A stretch of DNA of 46,686 nt from Myxococcota bacterium (GTDB lineage: Bacteria; Myxococcota_A; Bradymonadia; UBA7976; UBA1532). Within the stretch, counting starts at the first letter, position 1. The number at the start of each line of letters is the position of its first letter. The position numbers and the translations under genes were made by a program. The DNA lies in NCBI GenBank assembly GCA_023150895.1, contig JAKLJY010000058.1, positions 1 to 46,686 of the forward strand, given 5' to 3'. The notes under the pieces are model-generated. The model worked only from the letters and a program-made list of their open reading frames with translations. It was not told where the DNA came from and ran no database searches. Below are positions 33,127-41,876 of the stretch, in pieces.

Positions 33127-33548
33127 CGCCGCCCGACGCCTTGGCGGCCTGGTTGAGCGGGGCCCTCACCCGTCACGGCGCATTCGCCGGCACGGTTCAC
33201 CGCTATGATGCCGCACACGACCTGCTGCGACTCGCGGCGGCCGTCAACGTCCCCGAGCCCGTGCTCCGGGCGGTCGCGACCATCCCGCGGGGCAAGGGCA
33301 TGGCGGGCCTGGCATGGGAGCGCCGCGCGCCGGTGCAAACCTGCAACCTGCAGACCGACGAGACGGGCGATGTCCGACCCGGTGCCCGTGCCGTCGACGC
33401 GCAGGCGGCCGTCGCGCTGCCCGTCTTCGACCGCGGCCCCTCGGCCGGCCTGCGTGCGGTCGTCGGGTTCGCCTTCCGCGGGGAGCGGCCATTCACGGAC
33501 GCGGAGCTCGCGCGCCTGACGGCCGAGGCCGACGGGCTGCCCTCATAA
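33123..33548 (+). CDS. Small GAF-domain protein
   Basis: 141 residues from a TTG whose last two bases and following A form the stop of dus (TTGA), which supports both genes being co-translated. The protein is one GAF domain: [21 protein letters not shown], then [43 protein letters not shown] and [15 protein letters not shown]. The GKGMAGLA and CNLQTD blocks match a family of stand-alone GAF proteins found in myxobacteria and planctomycetes, as far as I recall. The ligand is unknown; C at the centre of TCNLQTD is conserved and might bind metal or react with oxidants. Confidence 0.8.
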   Translation: MTPPDALAAWLSGALTRHGAFAGTVHRYDAAHDLLRLAAAVNVPEPVLRAVATIPRGKGMAGLAWERRAPVQTCNLQTDETGDVRPGARAVDAQAAVALPVFDRGPSAGLRAVVGFAFRGERPFTDAELARLTAEADGLPS

Positions 33549-33550
33549 AC

Positions 33551-33576
33551 ACACTATTCCGGTCGGAATTTAGTGT
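33551..33576. promoter_or_regulatory. Palindromic candidate operator upstream of cysDN
   Basis: A perfect core inverted repeat ATTCCG-GT-CGGAAT (33556-33569) is nested between outer arms ACACTA (33551-33556) and TAGTGT (33571-33576). The stretch is distinctly AT-rich for this genome. It lies upstream of the predicted -35, at about -70 to -45. The ATTCC...GGAAT form is reminiscent of boxes bound by Rrf2-family sulfur or Fe-S regulators such as CymR, but no such regulator is in the window, so the binder is a guess. Confidence 0.55.
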
Positions 33577-33584
33577 TGTCCACA

Positions 33585-33614
33585 TTGCCCCATTCGACGG
33601 GCCCGTGGTAGCCT
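33585..33614 (+). promoter_or_regulatory. Putative cysDN promoter
   Basis: TTGCCC (33585-33590), 18-base spacer, TAGCCT (33609-33614) preceded by TG one base away. Transcription would start near 33621, giving a leader of about 29 bases to the GTG at 33650 with ACGGAG upstream of the start. Confidence 0.45.
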
Positions 33615-33649
33615 GCCCTCGGATTCGCTGTCGAGACGGAGCACGTCGC

Positions 33650-34510
33650 GTGGACCACATCGATCGGCTCGAAGCGCAGAGCGTCTACATCCTGCGCGAG
33701 GCCTACAAGAACTTCAAAAACCTCTGCATGCTCTGGTCGATCGGAAAGGACTCGACGGTCATGCTCTGGCTCGCCCGCAAAGCGTTCTTCGGGCATGTGC
33801 CTTTCCCACTGGTCCACATCGACACGACGTTCAAGATTCCGAGCATGGTCGAGTACCGCGACCGGATGGCACGGGAGTGGAACCTGACGATCGTGTTCGG
33901 CAAGAACGAAGAGGCGCTCGCCGACGGCATGAATCCGGGTCGCGGCCGGCTCGTGTGCTGCGGCGCCCTGAAGACACAGGCACTGAAGGCCACGCTGGAC
34001 GGCACCGGGACCCGTTATCGGGTGATGCCCGACGGCAGCTACGTGCCGCACGGCAACAAAGAGCCCTATACCGGGGTCATCGTGGGCGCGCGGGGGGATG
34101 AAGAGGGCAGTCGCTCCAAGGAGCGCTACTTCTCACCGCGCGGGGTCGACAACGACTGGAACCTGGACGACCAACCCCCGGAACTGTGGAATCAGTTCAA
34201 GACCGACTTCGCGCCGGGCACCCACATCCGGATTCACCCCATCCTGGATTGGAGCGAGGCCAACATCTGGGAGTACATCCAGCGCGAGAAGATCCCGATC
34301 ATCGACCTGTACTTCGATCGGGGCGAGGGTCGCCGCTACCGCTCGATCGGGTGCGCGCCGTGCACGTCGTCCATCGCGTCGTGCGCCCGCACGACGGAGG
34401 AGATCCTCGTCGAGCTGCGCAACACCAACGTCGCCGAGCGCTCCGGGCGTGCGCAGGACCAGGAAGACCCCCACGCGATGGAGAAGCTCCGTCGCGACGG
34501 GTACATGTGA
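33650..34510 (+). CDS. cysD: Sulfate adenylyltransferase subunit 2
   Basis: 286 residues of the PP-loop ATP pyrophosphatase family. With the CysN GTPase it makes adenosine 5'-phosphosulfate from sulfate and ATP. The PP-loop reads SIGKDST (30-36). [54 protein letters not shown] and [12 protein letters not shown] are standard CysD blocks. The GTG at 33650 gives a family-like start ([18 protein letters not shown]). It is followed directly by cysN; no cysC, cysH or sulfite reductase genes are in the window. Confidence 0.95.
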   Translation: MDHIDRLEAQSVYILREAYKNFKNLCMLWSIGKDSTVMLWLARKAFFGHVPFPLVHIDTTFKIPSMVEYRDRMAREWNLTIVFGKNEEALADGMNPGRGRLVCCGALKTQALKATLDGTGTRYRVMPDGSYVPHGNKEPYTGVIVGARGDEEGSRSKERYFSPRGVDNDWNLDDQPPELWNQFKTDFAPGTHIRIHPILDWSEANIWEYIQREKIPIIDLYFDRGEGRRYRSIGCAPCTSSIASCARTTEEILVELRNTNVAERSGRAQDQEDPHAMEKLRRDGYM

Positions 34511-34524
34511 AGGGGGCCATGAAC

Positions 34525-36309
34525 ATGAGCGCTGAGCCCATCAACGGGGCGGCCCCCGCCCGCGAGCAGATGAACATTGTCATCGTCGGTCACGTCGACC
34601 ACGGCAAGTCGACGCTCGTCGGGCGCATTCTCGCCGACACCGGCTCCATCGACCCGGCGAAGATCGCCAAGGTCCGGCGGATCTGCGAACAGCAGGGCAA
34701 ACACTTCGAGTACTCGTTTCTGCTCGACGCGCTCGAGGCGGAACAGGCGCAGGGCATCACCATCGACGCGGCCCGCTGCTTCTTCAGGAGCGCCCGGCGC
34801 GACTACCTCATCATCGACGCCCCCGGGCACATCGAGTTTCTGAAGAACATGATCACCGGCGCCGCCCGCGCCGAAGCCGCCGTGCTGCTGATCGACGCCG
34901 CGGAGGGTGTCCGCGAGAACAGCCGGCGTCACGGGTATCTTCTTTCTCTGCTCGGCATCCGACAGATCGTCGTCGTGGTGAACAAGATGGACCGCGTCGG
35001 TTTCGACCCGGACGTCTTCGCCCGCATTCGCGCGACGTACACGGAGTTCCTCGCGCAGCTCGACGTGCACCCGCGGGCGTTCGTGCCCGTCAGCGCCCTC
35101 GAGGGCGACTTCGTCGTCGAACGCACCGGCCGCGCCCCCTGGTACGACGGCCCGACGGTGCTCGAGGCCGTCGACGGGTTCACCAAGGCGCCCCGACCCG
35201 AGGATCGCCCCCTGCGCCTGCCCGTGCAGGACGTCTACCGGTTCAACCGGCTCGGGGACACCCGCCGCATCATCGCCGGCCGCATCACGCAGGGCACGCT
35301 GCGCGTCGGCGATGCGATCCGCTTCCTGCCGAGCGGCAAGGAGACGCGCGTCGCATCGCTCGAGGCGTTCTCCACCGCCCCGCAGACGCAGGTCTCGGCC
35401 GGCCAGTCCGTCGGTCTGACGATGACGGAAGAGATCTACGTGCAGCGCGGGGACATGCTCTGCACCCCGGACGCCGCGCCGCGCGTGTCGGATCGCATCC
35501 GGGCGAATCTCTTCTGGCTCGGGCGCCAGCCCCTGCGCAAGGGCCGCACCTACAAGCTCAAGCTGGCCACCTACAGCGGCCTCTGCGAGCTCGAGCGCAT
35601 CATCGAGGTCATCGACGCCTCGGCGCTGTCGCCGGCGGCCCATCACGATCGCGTCGAGCGCCACGAGGTCGCCGAGGTCATCCTGCGCCTGCGCAAACCC
35701 CTCGCCTGCGATCTTTCCCACGAGGCGGAAGATACGGCCCGCTTCGTCCTGGTGGACGCCTACGATCTGGCCGGGGGGGGCATCGTCCGCGACGTGCTCG
35801 ACGCCGCCGGCGACGACGGGACGGCCCGCTGGACGACGGAGGTCGGCGCCATCGACCGCCCCCTGCGGGAAGCGAAACACGGTCACCGCGCGTTCCTGGC
35901 CGTGGTCCACGACGATCTCGATCAGACCGGCCAGGCGTTGGCCGGCGCGCTGGAAGAGTCCCTCTGGAGCAGCCACCAAGCGGTCTTCCGACTCAACCTG
36001 GCGCTGGACGATCTCCACGTGCTCGGGGGGGGTCGTCTCGAGCTCAGACCCATCAGCTTCGCCAGAATGGCGGCGCTCCTCAACGCCGGGCAGGCGGTGA
36101 TCGCAACGGTCCCCTGGGCCGAAGCCTTCACGCACCACGAGGTCCTCGAGGTCCCTGGCCTCGACGCCGTCCCCCGCTTCCAGATCCGCTTCCAGAGCGG
36201 CGGCGGGACGTCCGACGACGCGGACTGGGTCCTCGACCCGGGCGCCGATCCGCGTGCCCTTCACGACGAGGTCAAGCAGAAGCTCGCGCTGCAGCTGCGC
36301 CGACCCTGA
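34525..36309 (+). CDS. cysN: Sulfate adenylyltransferase subunit 1 with degenerate APS-kinase-like C-terminus
   Basis: 594 residues. The EF-Tu-like GTPase (about 16-425) has GHVDHGKST (22-30), DAPGH, NKMD and VSAL motifs and drives APS synthesis with CysD. A C-terminal region of about 150 residues follows. Its layout ([59 protein letters not shown]) resembles an APS kinase (CysC) domain, but the P-loop GLSGAGKST is replaced by VHDDLDQTG, so it should not be a kinase. The ATG at 34525 is preferred because AAGGGGG lies 8 bases upstream; 34519 (ATG) and 34507 (GTG, overlapping cysD as GTGA) are alternatives. Confidence 0.9.
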   Translation: MSAEPINGAAPAREQMNIVIVGHVDHGKSTLVGRILADTGSIDPAKIAKVRRICEQQGKHFEYSFLLDALEAEQAQGITIDAARCFFRSARRDYLIIDAPGHIEFLKNMITGAARAEAAVLLIDAAEGVRENSRRHGYLLSLLGIRQIVVVVNKMDRVGFDPDVFARIRATYTEFLAQLDVHPRAFVPVSALEGDFVVERTGRAPWYDGPTVLEAVDGFTKAPRPEDRPLRLPVQDVYRFNRLGDTRRIIAGRITQGTLRVGDAIRFLPSGKETRVASLEAFSTAPQTQVSAGQSVGLTMTEEIYVQRGDMLCTPDAAPRVSDRIRANLFWLGRQPLRKGRTYKLKLATYSGLCELERIIEVIDASALSPAAHHDRVERHEVAEVILRLRKPLACDLSHEAEDTARFVLVDAYDLAGGGIVRDVLDAAGDDGTARWTTEVGAIDRPLREAKHGHRAFLAVVHDDLDQTGQALAGALEESLWSSHQAVFRLNLALDDLHVLGGGRLELRPISFARMAALLNAGQAVIATVPWAEAFTHHEVLEVPGLDAVPRFQIRFQSGGGTSDDADWVLDPGADPRALHDEVKQKLALQLRRP

Positions 36310-36317
36310 GGCGGGCG

Positions 36318-36800
36318 TCAGCCCTCCGGCCGCGTCGTGTGGATTTCGGCGATGGTGTACTCGGCGAGGCCGCCCGGCGTTTCGACGCTGACGGCATCGT
36401 CGACGCGCTTGTTGAGCAGCGCGCGGCCGACGGGCGAGCGCCAGGAGATGTGCCCGGCCCGGGCGTCCGTCTCGTCCTGACCGACGATGCGAATCGTCTT
36501 GCGTTCGCCGTCCTCGTCCTCGATGACCACCCAGGACAGGAAGACGACCTTGTCGCGCGTCGTCGGCGGGGCGACGACCACCATCTCGTCGAGGACCTTG
36601 CCGAGAAAGCCGAGACGCTTGTCGATCTCACGCAGGCGCTTCTTGCCGTAGATGTACTCGGCGTTCTCGCTGCGGTCGCCCTCGGCGGCGGCGGCGGCCA
36701 CCTGATTCACGACGCGGGGGCGTTCGATCCGGAAGAGCTGGTCGGCTTCGGTGCGCAGTGCGGCGGCGCCCTGCGGGCTGATGAACCGCTTGTCGGTCAT
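36318..36800 (-). CDS. greB: Transcript cleavage factor GreB
   Basis: 160 residues with an N-terminal antiparallel coiled coil (about 10-75) whose tip carries EGDRSENAEYIYGKKRL, the acidic-residue motif that stimulates RNA cleavage in backtracked RNA polymerase. The C-terminal FKBP-like domain includes SPVGRALLNKRVDDAVSVETP. Basic residues after the tip (GKKRLREIDKRL) favour GreB over GreA. The ATG at 36800 overlaps the hydrolase stop (ATGA). Convergent with cysN, 8-bp gap. Confidence 0.93.
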   Translation of the reverse strand: MTDKRFISPQGAAALRTEADQLFRIERPRVVNQVAAAAAEGDRSENAEYIYGKKRLREIDKRLGFLGKVLDEMVVVAPPTTRDKVVFLSWVVIEDEDGERKTIRIVGQDETDARAGHISWRSPVGRALLNKRVDDAVSVETPGGLAEYTIAEIHTTRPEG

Positions 36801-38035
36801 GCGGTGGTCTCCTCGTGCGCGACGGCACGGTCTTCCCCGAGCCCCGGCGCCGACGGACCGGCAGCCCGCCAGGGCTCCATCCACGAGGCCGCCCGACCTC
36901 GACGTTCGTCCAGCCACCGCGTGACGACGGGAAACAGCGCCTCGGGCGCCCGCAGGCCCATGCGCAGATCGTTGTGGCCGAAGTCTCGGGCGACGAGCAT
37001 CGCTTTGTCCGTGGAGCCGAGGCGGGCGACGCCATGGGACCGAATCGTCGCCGGAGGGGCCACGCGGTCGAATTCGCCGGCGACCCAGAGCGTGGGGACG
37101 GTGACGTGGTGCAGGTGGTCGGCGTAGACGTGGGGTGGTCGGGCATCGTCGACCACGTGCTCTCGTGCCGTCTCGTGGCGGATCCAGTCCACGAATTGTC
37201 GCAGGACGGGCAGCGCGGCGTCGTCGAGCGTGTGCCGCGTCTCGGCCTCGACGAGGGCGGTGTTCATGTTGCGCGGGTTCCAGAGCGTGTGGGCGAGCGC
37301 CTCGCTGACGAGATGCCCGACGAGACGGTTGGCGAACTCCGGCAACGCGCCCCCCGGCCCGGGCAGTCGAGCCGCCTCGTCGACCCACTCGGCCACGCCG
37401 CGCGTCGGCAAGGCGTGCAACGGCAGCCGATCGAGCAGATGCAGGACCGCGCTGCGACCGACGACGTGCTGGAGCAACTCGTTGTATTCGAAATATTGCC
37501 GCCGAAGCAGCGCCCGAAGGCCGAACCGGGTCTCCCAGCGGAGCTTGGGCGGCGTCCCCATCATCACGAGCCCCGCGAGGGCCGCGTTGCGCGCGACGGC
37601 GAGCTCGGCGTCCGCCACCACCCGATGCTCGGCGTCGAACCGGCAGCCCTGCAGGTGGATGTACATGGCGATGCCGCCCATGCTGTGCCCGATGACGAAC
37701 GGCCGGCGTCCCGTCGCCCGACTGACGCGCTGCACGAACGCCGCGGCGTCGAGAACCCCGTAGTCGTCGACCCGGGCCGGACGCGGTCCGAGGCCGCTCT
37801 TGTGGGGCGGTCGGCCGTGACCCCGGAAGTTTCCCAGCCAGACGTCGTACCCCCCGTCATGGAGGTGGCGCGCAAAACTGTGTCCGGCGACCGGAAGATC
37901 CAGGCCGGCGAGGTTCTGAGCGAGCCCGTGCAGCAGCAGAACCGGCGGCGCTCCCGGTCGCGGATAGCGGCGCATCCCGAGCAGGACACCATCGGCCGTC
38001 GGCGCGCGCTCGTTGTGTGGGTCGGGTCTTTGCAC
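36797..38035 (-). CDS. Alpha/beta-hydrolase, lipase/acyltransferase-like
   Basis: 412 residues with an oxyanion loop VLLLHGLAQN, WLGNFRGHGRP, the nucleophile elbow VIGHSMGGIAMY and a catalytic His region RDFGHNDLRMG; TLWVAGEFDRVAP supplies the acid. The long insertion between the nucleophile and acid (about 190-310) is a cap domain, as in lipases of the gastric-lipase/LipA type that act on hydrophobic esters. No signal peptide. The GTG at 38035 is proposed because it follows a promoter by 6 bases; an ATG 20 codons later would remove little. It is coupled to greB by ATGA. Confidence 0.8.
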   Translation of the reverse strand: MQRPDPHNERAPTADGVLLGMRRYPRPGAPPVLLLHGLAQNLAGLDLPVAGHSFARHLHDGGYDVWLGNFRGHGRPPHKSGLGPRPARVDDYGVLDAAAFVQRVSRATGRRPFVIGHSMGGIAMYIHLQGCRFDAEHRVVADAELAVARNAALAGLVMMGTPPKLRWETRFGLRALLRRQYFEYNELLQHVVGRSAVLHLLDRLPLHALPTRGVAEWVDEAARLPGPGGALPEFANRLVGHLVSEALAHTLWNPRNMNTALVEAETRHTLDDAALPVLRQFVDWIRHETAREHVVDDARPPHVYADHLHHVTVPTLWVAGEFDRVAPPATIRSHGVARLGSTDKAMLVARDFGHNDLRMGLRAPEALFPVVTRWLDERRGRAASWMEPWRAAGPSAPGLGEDRAVAHEETTA

Positions 38036-38041
38036 GGCGCA

Positions 38042-38070
38042 GTTGTCGCCCGGGCCGCGCCGCGGTTCAA
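38042..38070 (-). promoter_or_regulatory. Putative promoter of the hydrolase-greB transcript, leaderless arrangement
   Basis: Minus strand TTGAAC (38070-38065), 17-base spacer, GACAAC (38047-38042), then 6 bases to the GTG at 38035. Confidence 0.4.
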
Positions 38071-38147
38071 GGGGCGTGCGCCTTGCTGCCCTCGGATGGG
38101 CACGGACGCAGCGCAGGACTTGGGAGATCGGCCCGGGATCGGGCACG

Positions 38148-40340
38148 ATGCGCGCGATGTTGCGTCGCCTCGCCCTCCTGCTCGCCCTTCTCGCTGCACT
38201 TGCGCTCGCGGTCGCCCTGCTGCGCGCGCCCGCCGTCCGACACGTCGTCCGGGCCGGCATGGACCGGGCCTCGGCCCGCCTCGGACAGCCGATGGCGGCC
38301 GGCCGGATCGAACCCGCCGGGATCGGTGGCGTCCGCCTCACGGATCTCCGGATCGGCGAGGCCACCCGACCCCTGCTGACCGTGCGCGAAGTCGACGCAT
38401 GGGCACCGCCCCGCGAGCTCCTCGAAGGTCGTCGGCTCCCCCGACGCGTCACGCTCCGCGACTTCGAGATCCGGATCGACGGCGACGGCACGCCGCAGGG
38501 CCTCGTCGACGCGCTCCTGCGCCTGAGACCGACCGAGGACTCGGAAGAGGCGTCGCCGGCGGCCACCGCCGGGTCCGGCGAGCGGCCCCGCGTCGACCTC
38601 GTCGGCGGACGGGTGATCGATACGGGCGGCTTCGTCGAGCTGTCGGGCCTGCAGGGTCGCATCGAGCCGGACGGACGGCTGTCCGTCTCCTTCGACGTCG
38701 TGAAACCGTCACCGGCGCCCTGCACGCTCGCGGGCGATCCCGACGGTGTCGAGCTGCGATGCAGTGCCCCGATCTCCGTCGGGCTTCGGACGGGCGTCTT
38801 CGTCGACGTGCCGAACGTCGTCGCCCGCCGCCGGCCCGAAGCGCTCGTCGAGGTGCGCGGCGCCCACCTGCGGGGTGAGGGCCTGCCGGCCCTGGCGCAG
38901 CCCCTCGTCGACGGCCTCGGGTTCGATGCCCGCATCGGCCTCACGCCGGATGCCTCGGGCGCCCGACCGCTCACGGCGGCCTTGACCTTCGCGGCGGGTG
39001 GCCGCATCGAAGCGACCGGTACGGTGGGCCGCACGCAGGCGACGCTGCGCACGGAGGTCACGGCGCTCGATCTCGCCCCGATCAGCACGGCCTTGACCGG
39101 AGAGACCTCGGCCCGGGTCGGCCTCGTCGTCGACTACGCCGCACGTCGTGCGGAGCTCTCCGGCCGGGTCGAGCTCGCGAACCTGCTCGTCGACCACCGC
39201 GCCATCGCCGACGACAAGATCGGCCCGTACAGCATGGGGGTCGAGGGCCGCATCGTGGTCGAGCAACTCGCCGAGGCCCTTGCGCCGGTGCCGCCGGCGA
39301 TCCCTTCCGCCGCGCCCACCGCGCCGGACACCGTGGCGGCCGCTCCCGCCGCGACCGGCCCGCGCCTTCGGTTGTCCCTCTCCGAGGGCATCGTCCGCCT
39401 CGGCGAGGTCGCGGTCCGGGTCGACGCCACCGTCGAGGGGGACACGAACCTGCGGCGGGCCCGCGTCGCGGTCGACGCCGGTCGCCTCGACGGCGCACGG
39501 CTCGTCTCGGCATTCCCACCGGGGCTTTTGCCCCACCTGCAGCCCGTCCGGGCCACGGGCGAGGCCCGGCTCGCCTTCGACTTCGTGCTGGACATGGACG
39601 CGCCCGAGAAAACGGACCTGAACATCAAGGCCGACTTCTCGGACCTCGAGGTCACGCGGCTCAATCCCGCCATCGACTTCGAACGTCTGCGCAAGACGTT
39701 CGAGACCCACTTCGAGATGCCCGACGGCGAGATCCTCGTCAACGTGACCGGCCCCGAGAGTCCGCGCTGGACGCCGTTCGACCAGGTGGCGCCCCTGCTC
39801 CCGATCGCGATTGTCACGCAAGAGGACGGCGGCTTCTGGAACCACAAGGGCATCAGCCTCCTTCACCTCCGGGGCTCGCTCGTGACGAACGTCGAGAAGG
39901 GACGTTTTGCCCGAGGCGGCTCGACGCTGACGATGCAGCTCGCCCGAAACGTCTTCCTCAATCGACACAAGACCCTGTCCCGGAAGCTCGAGGAGGTCGT
40001 CGTCGCGTGGCTGCTCGAGCAATCGTTCACGAAACAGGAGCTCATCGAGCTCTACCTCAACGTCGTCGAGTTCGGTCCGAAGCTGTTCGGCATCGGTGAC
40101 GCGTCGGCCTACTACTTCGCCAAGAGTCCGGCGGATCTCACCCCGACCGAGGTCGCCTTCATCGTGCGGCTACTGCCCAACCCGCGCCGGTTTCACGAAC
40201 AGTTCGAAAAGGGCGAGGTCAAGGACTTCTACGCCGCCTCCATGATGCGCCTGCTCGGTCTCCTCACCGAGCGTGGCTATCTGCCGAGGGCCGAGCTCGA
40301 CGCGGCGGATCCGAAAGCGCTCTTCAAGCGCCCGCCCTGA
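38148..40340 (+). CDS. AsmA-like membrane protein fused to a GT51 peptidoglycan glycosyltransferase
   Basis: 730 residues. An N-terminal membrane anchor (about 5-26) is followed by about 510 residues of repetitive beta-rich sequence (GGVRLTDLRIGEATRPLLTVREVD, VTLRDFEIRIDGDG, GRLSVSFDVV and many similar), like AsmA/TamB/DUF748-type proteins. The C-terminal 185 residues are a GT51 domain: TQEDGGFWNHKGI with catalytic E559, RGGSTLTMQLARNVFL, KLEEVVVAWLLEQ, ELIELYLNVVEFG and AAYYFAKSPADLT-like SAYYFAKSPADLT. No transpeptidase domain follows. It should polymerise lipid II in the periplasm, with the AsmA-like part as a scaffold or lipid-contacting region. ATG at 38157 is an alternative start. Confidence 0.85.
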   Translation: MRAMLRRLALLLALLAALALAVALLRAPAVRHVVRAGMDRASARLGQPMAAGRIEPAGIGGVRLTDLRIGEATRPLLTVREVDAWAPPRELLEGRRLPRRVTLRDFEIRIDGDGTPQGLVDALLRLRPTEDSEEASPAATAGSGERPRVDLVGGRVIDTGGFVELSGLQGRIEPDGRLSVSFDVVKPSPAPCTLAGDPDGVELRCSAPISVGLRTGVFVDVPNVVARRRPEALVEVRGAHLRGEGLPALAQPLVDGLGFDARIGLTPDASGARPLTAALTFAAGGRIEATGTVGRTQATLRTEVTALDLAPISTALTGETSARVGLVVDYAARRAELSGRVELANLLVDHRAIADDKIGPYSMGVEGRIVVEQLAEALAPVPPAIPSAAPTAPDTVAAAPAATGPRLRLSLSEGIVRLGEVAVRVDATVEGDTNLRRARVAVDAGRLDGARLVSAFPPGLLPHLQPVRATGEARLAFDFVLDMDAPEKTDLNIKADFSDLEVTRLNPAIDFERLRKTFETHFEMPDGEILVNVTGPESPRWTPFDQVAPLLPIAIVTQEDGGFWNHKGISLLHLRGSLVTNVEKGRFARGGSTLTMQLARNVFLNRHKTLSRKLEEVVVAWLLEQSFTKQELIELYLNVVEFGPKLFGIGDASAYYFAKSPADLTPTEVAFIVRLLPNPRRFHEQFEKGEVKDFYAASMMRLLGLLTERGYLPRAELDAADPKALFKRPP

Positions 40341-40364
40341 GCCGAGGCGTCGGGGCGTCCGGCC

Positions 40365-41876
40365 TCAGATGCCGTCCGGGAACAGCCAGTCGCTGCCGCC
40401 CTCGGGCAGCGCGTCCGGGGCACGGCGCTCGAGGAGATCCGCGAGGCCATCGAGCTGTTCGAAGGGGACGTGGAGCGCCGCCTCGAGGCCGGTCGCATCG
40501 GCGTGCAGCCGCGCCGTCATGGGCAAAGCCGCTCCCAGGCGCTCCACGGGCGCCCCGAAGAGGCGCAGCAGCGCGACCAGATCCACGCTCGCCTGCAGGA
40601 CCGCCGTCGGGGAAGCGGCGCCCGGCGGCGTCGTCCCGAGGCGACCGGAGACGAGCCCCTCGAGCAACGCGCGCTGCGCGCCGCCCGCCGCCACGCGAAG
40701 CCGTCCGTCGCGATGATGGAGGTCCGCGGGCATATAGGGTCCGCTCCCGCCCAGGCGCCGCACCGGGTCTCCTCCCAGCGTGTAGACCACGGGCAGGGCC
40801 GCAAGGCCGGGGGGCAGCGACTCGAGGGCGGCGTCGAAGTAGAGCGTCGGCCCGACGGCGCCGGGCCCCGACTGCAACGACCAGACGAAGTCGCCCTCGA
40901 TGGCCTCCAGTACGGGCGCGAGCGATTCCAGGGCGCCCGGGCCGGGTGCCTCGGGTCCCGGCGTCGCCGCTTCGAGGAGTTCGAGTCCCGCGAACGCGGG
41001 CGCGAAGGCTTTCAAGGGTCCAGACCCGGCACGCCGAGCGTCTCCGGCGACGATCAGCAAAGCGTTCGCCGGCGCGGGCCGCCCGGTGGCGGACGGCGCC
41101 TTGCTGGCCGCCGCGCTCCCCGTCTCGCCCCCCGAACCCGACACCGTCCGTGCGCGTGCCCGAACCGCGACGCCGGTCGACCCGAAGTGAACGCCGACGT
41201 ACAGGGCCTCGAATGTGGCGGCCCAGGCGGACGCAGCCGCGCCGGGCCCCGCCGGGGTGCTCGGCTCGGGGGTCGGCCCCGGCACGGGCCCCCACAGGCC
41301 GGGGCGCGCCCGGATCGCGACGTGGCCGTCCGAAGGCGACGCCGCCTCGTCCCCCACGGGCTCACCGGACTGCAGGGCGTCGGCCTGGAGTTCATCGGCG
41401 TGCGCCTCCACGAACGTCGGGGCGTCCGTCAGGACGGCGAGCGTCGGACTCAGGTGCGCCACGTGAACCGTGAATCGGCGGGTCCGCCGGAGCATCCACC
41501 GCAGGGCGGGCGACGACGGCGTCTGCCCCGCCTGAACCCGAGGCCGCGCGGGCAGGAGCGCCGTCGCGTGCCAGGTGCCGACCGCTTCGTGGTGGAGGTT
41601 CAGCGTCACCGGCCCGTCGACGTCGAGGCTCGGCTCGACCTGCGAGAGCGCGAGACGGACCAGCGCCCCCAGATCGGGAACCGGGCGCAGGTGACGGATG
41701 GCCTCGGTCACCCCCCGCATCAGGTGCCCGAGGTGCGGTGTCCGGATCTGCAACGCCACGGTCGGCGGCAAGGGGTCCGCCGACGCACCGGCCGTCGAAG
41801 GCTCGGGCGCGGGCGCGACCCCACCACACGCCAGGAGCCCCGCGAACGCCAGAACGGACCGCGAAGCGCGCCTCAG
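40365..41876 (-). CDS. Putative lipoprotein of unknown function, apparent CTG start
   Basis: 503 residues if started at the CTG at 41876. That reading gives a convincing lipoprotein signal (RRASRSVLAFAGLLACGG, lipid Cys 17) directly in frame and overlaps the stop of the upstream gene by four bases (CTGA). No ATG, GTG or TTG lies in frame before a TTG at 41771, which would remove the signal. The mature protein has alternating strand-like stretches, two Ala/Pro/Gly-rich linkers (about 180-200 and 240-265) and no motif I recognise. Similar size and position suggest that it works with the upstream lipoprotein, perhaps as diverged copies. Confidence 0.65.
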   Translation of the reverse strand: MRRASRSVLAFAGLLACGGVAPAPEPSTAGASADPLPPTVALQIRTPHLGHLMRGVTEAIRHLRPVPDLGALVRLALSQVEPSLDVDGPVTLNLHHEAVGTWHATALLPARPRVQAGQTPSSPALRWMLRRTRRFTVHVAHLSPTLAVLTDAPTFVEAHADELQADALQSGEPVGDEAASPSDGHVAIRARPGLWGPVPGPTPEPSTPAGPGAAASAWAATFEALYVGVHFGSTGVAVRARARTVSGSGGETGSAAASKAPSATGRPAPANALLIVAGDARRAGSGPLKAFAPAFAGLELLEAATPGPEAPGPGALESLAPVLEAIEGDFVWSLQSGPGAVGPTLYFDAALESLPPGLAALPVVYTLGGDPVRRLGGSGPYMPADLHHRDGRLRVAAGGAQRALLEGLVSGRLGTTPPGAASPTAVLQASVDLVALLRLFGAPVERLGAALPMTARLHADATGLEAALHVPFEQLDGLADLLERRAPDALPEGGSDWLFPDGI

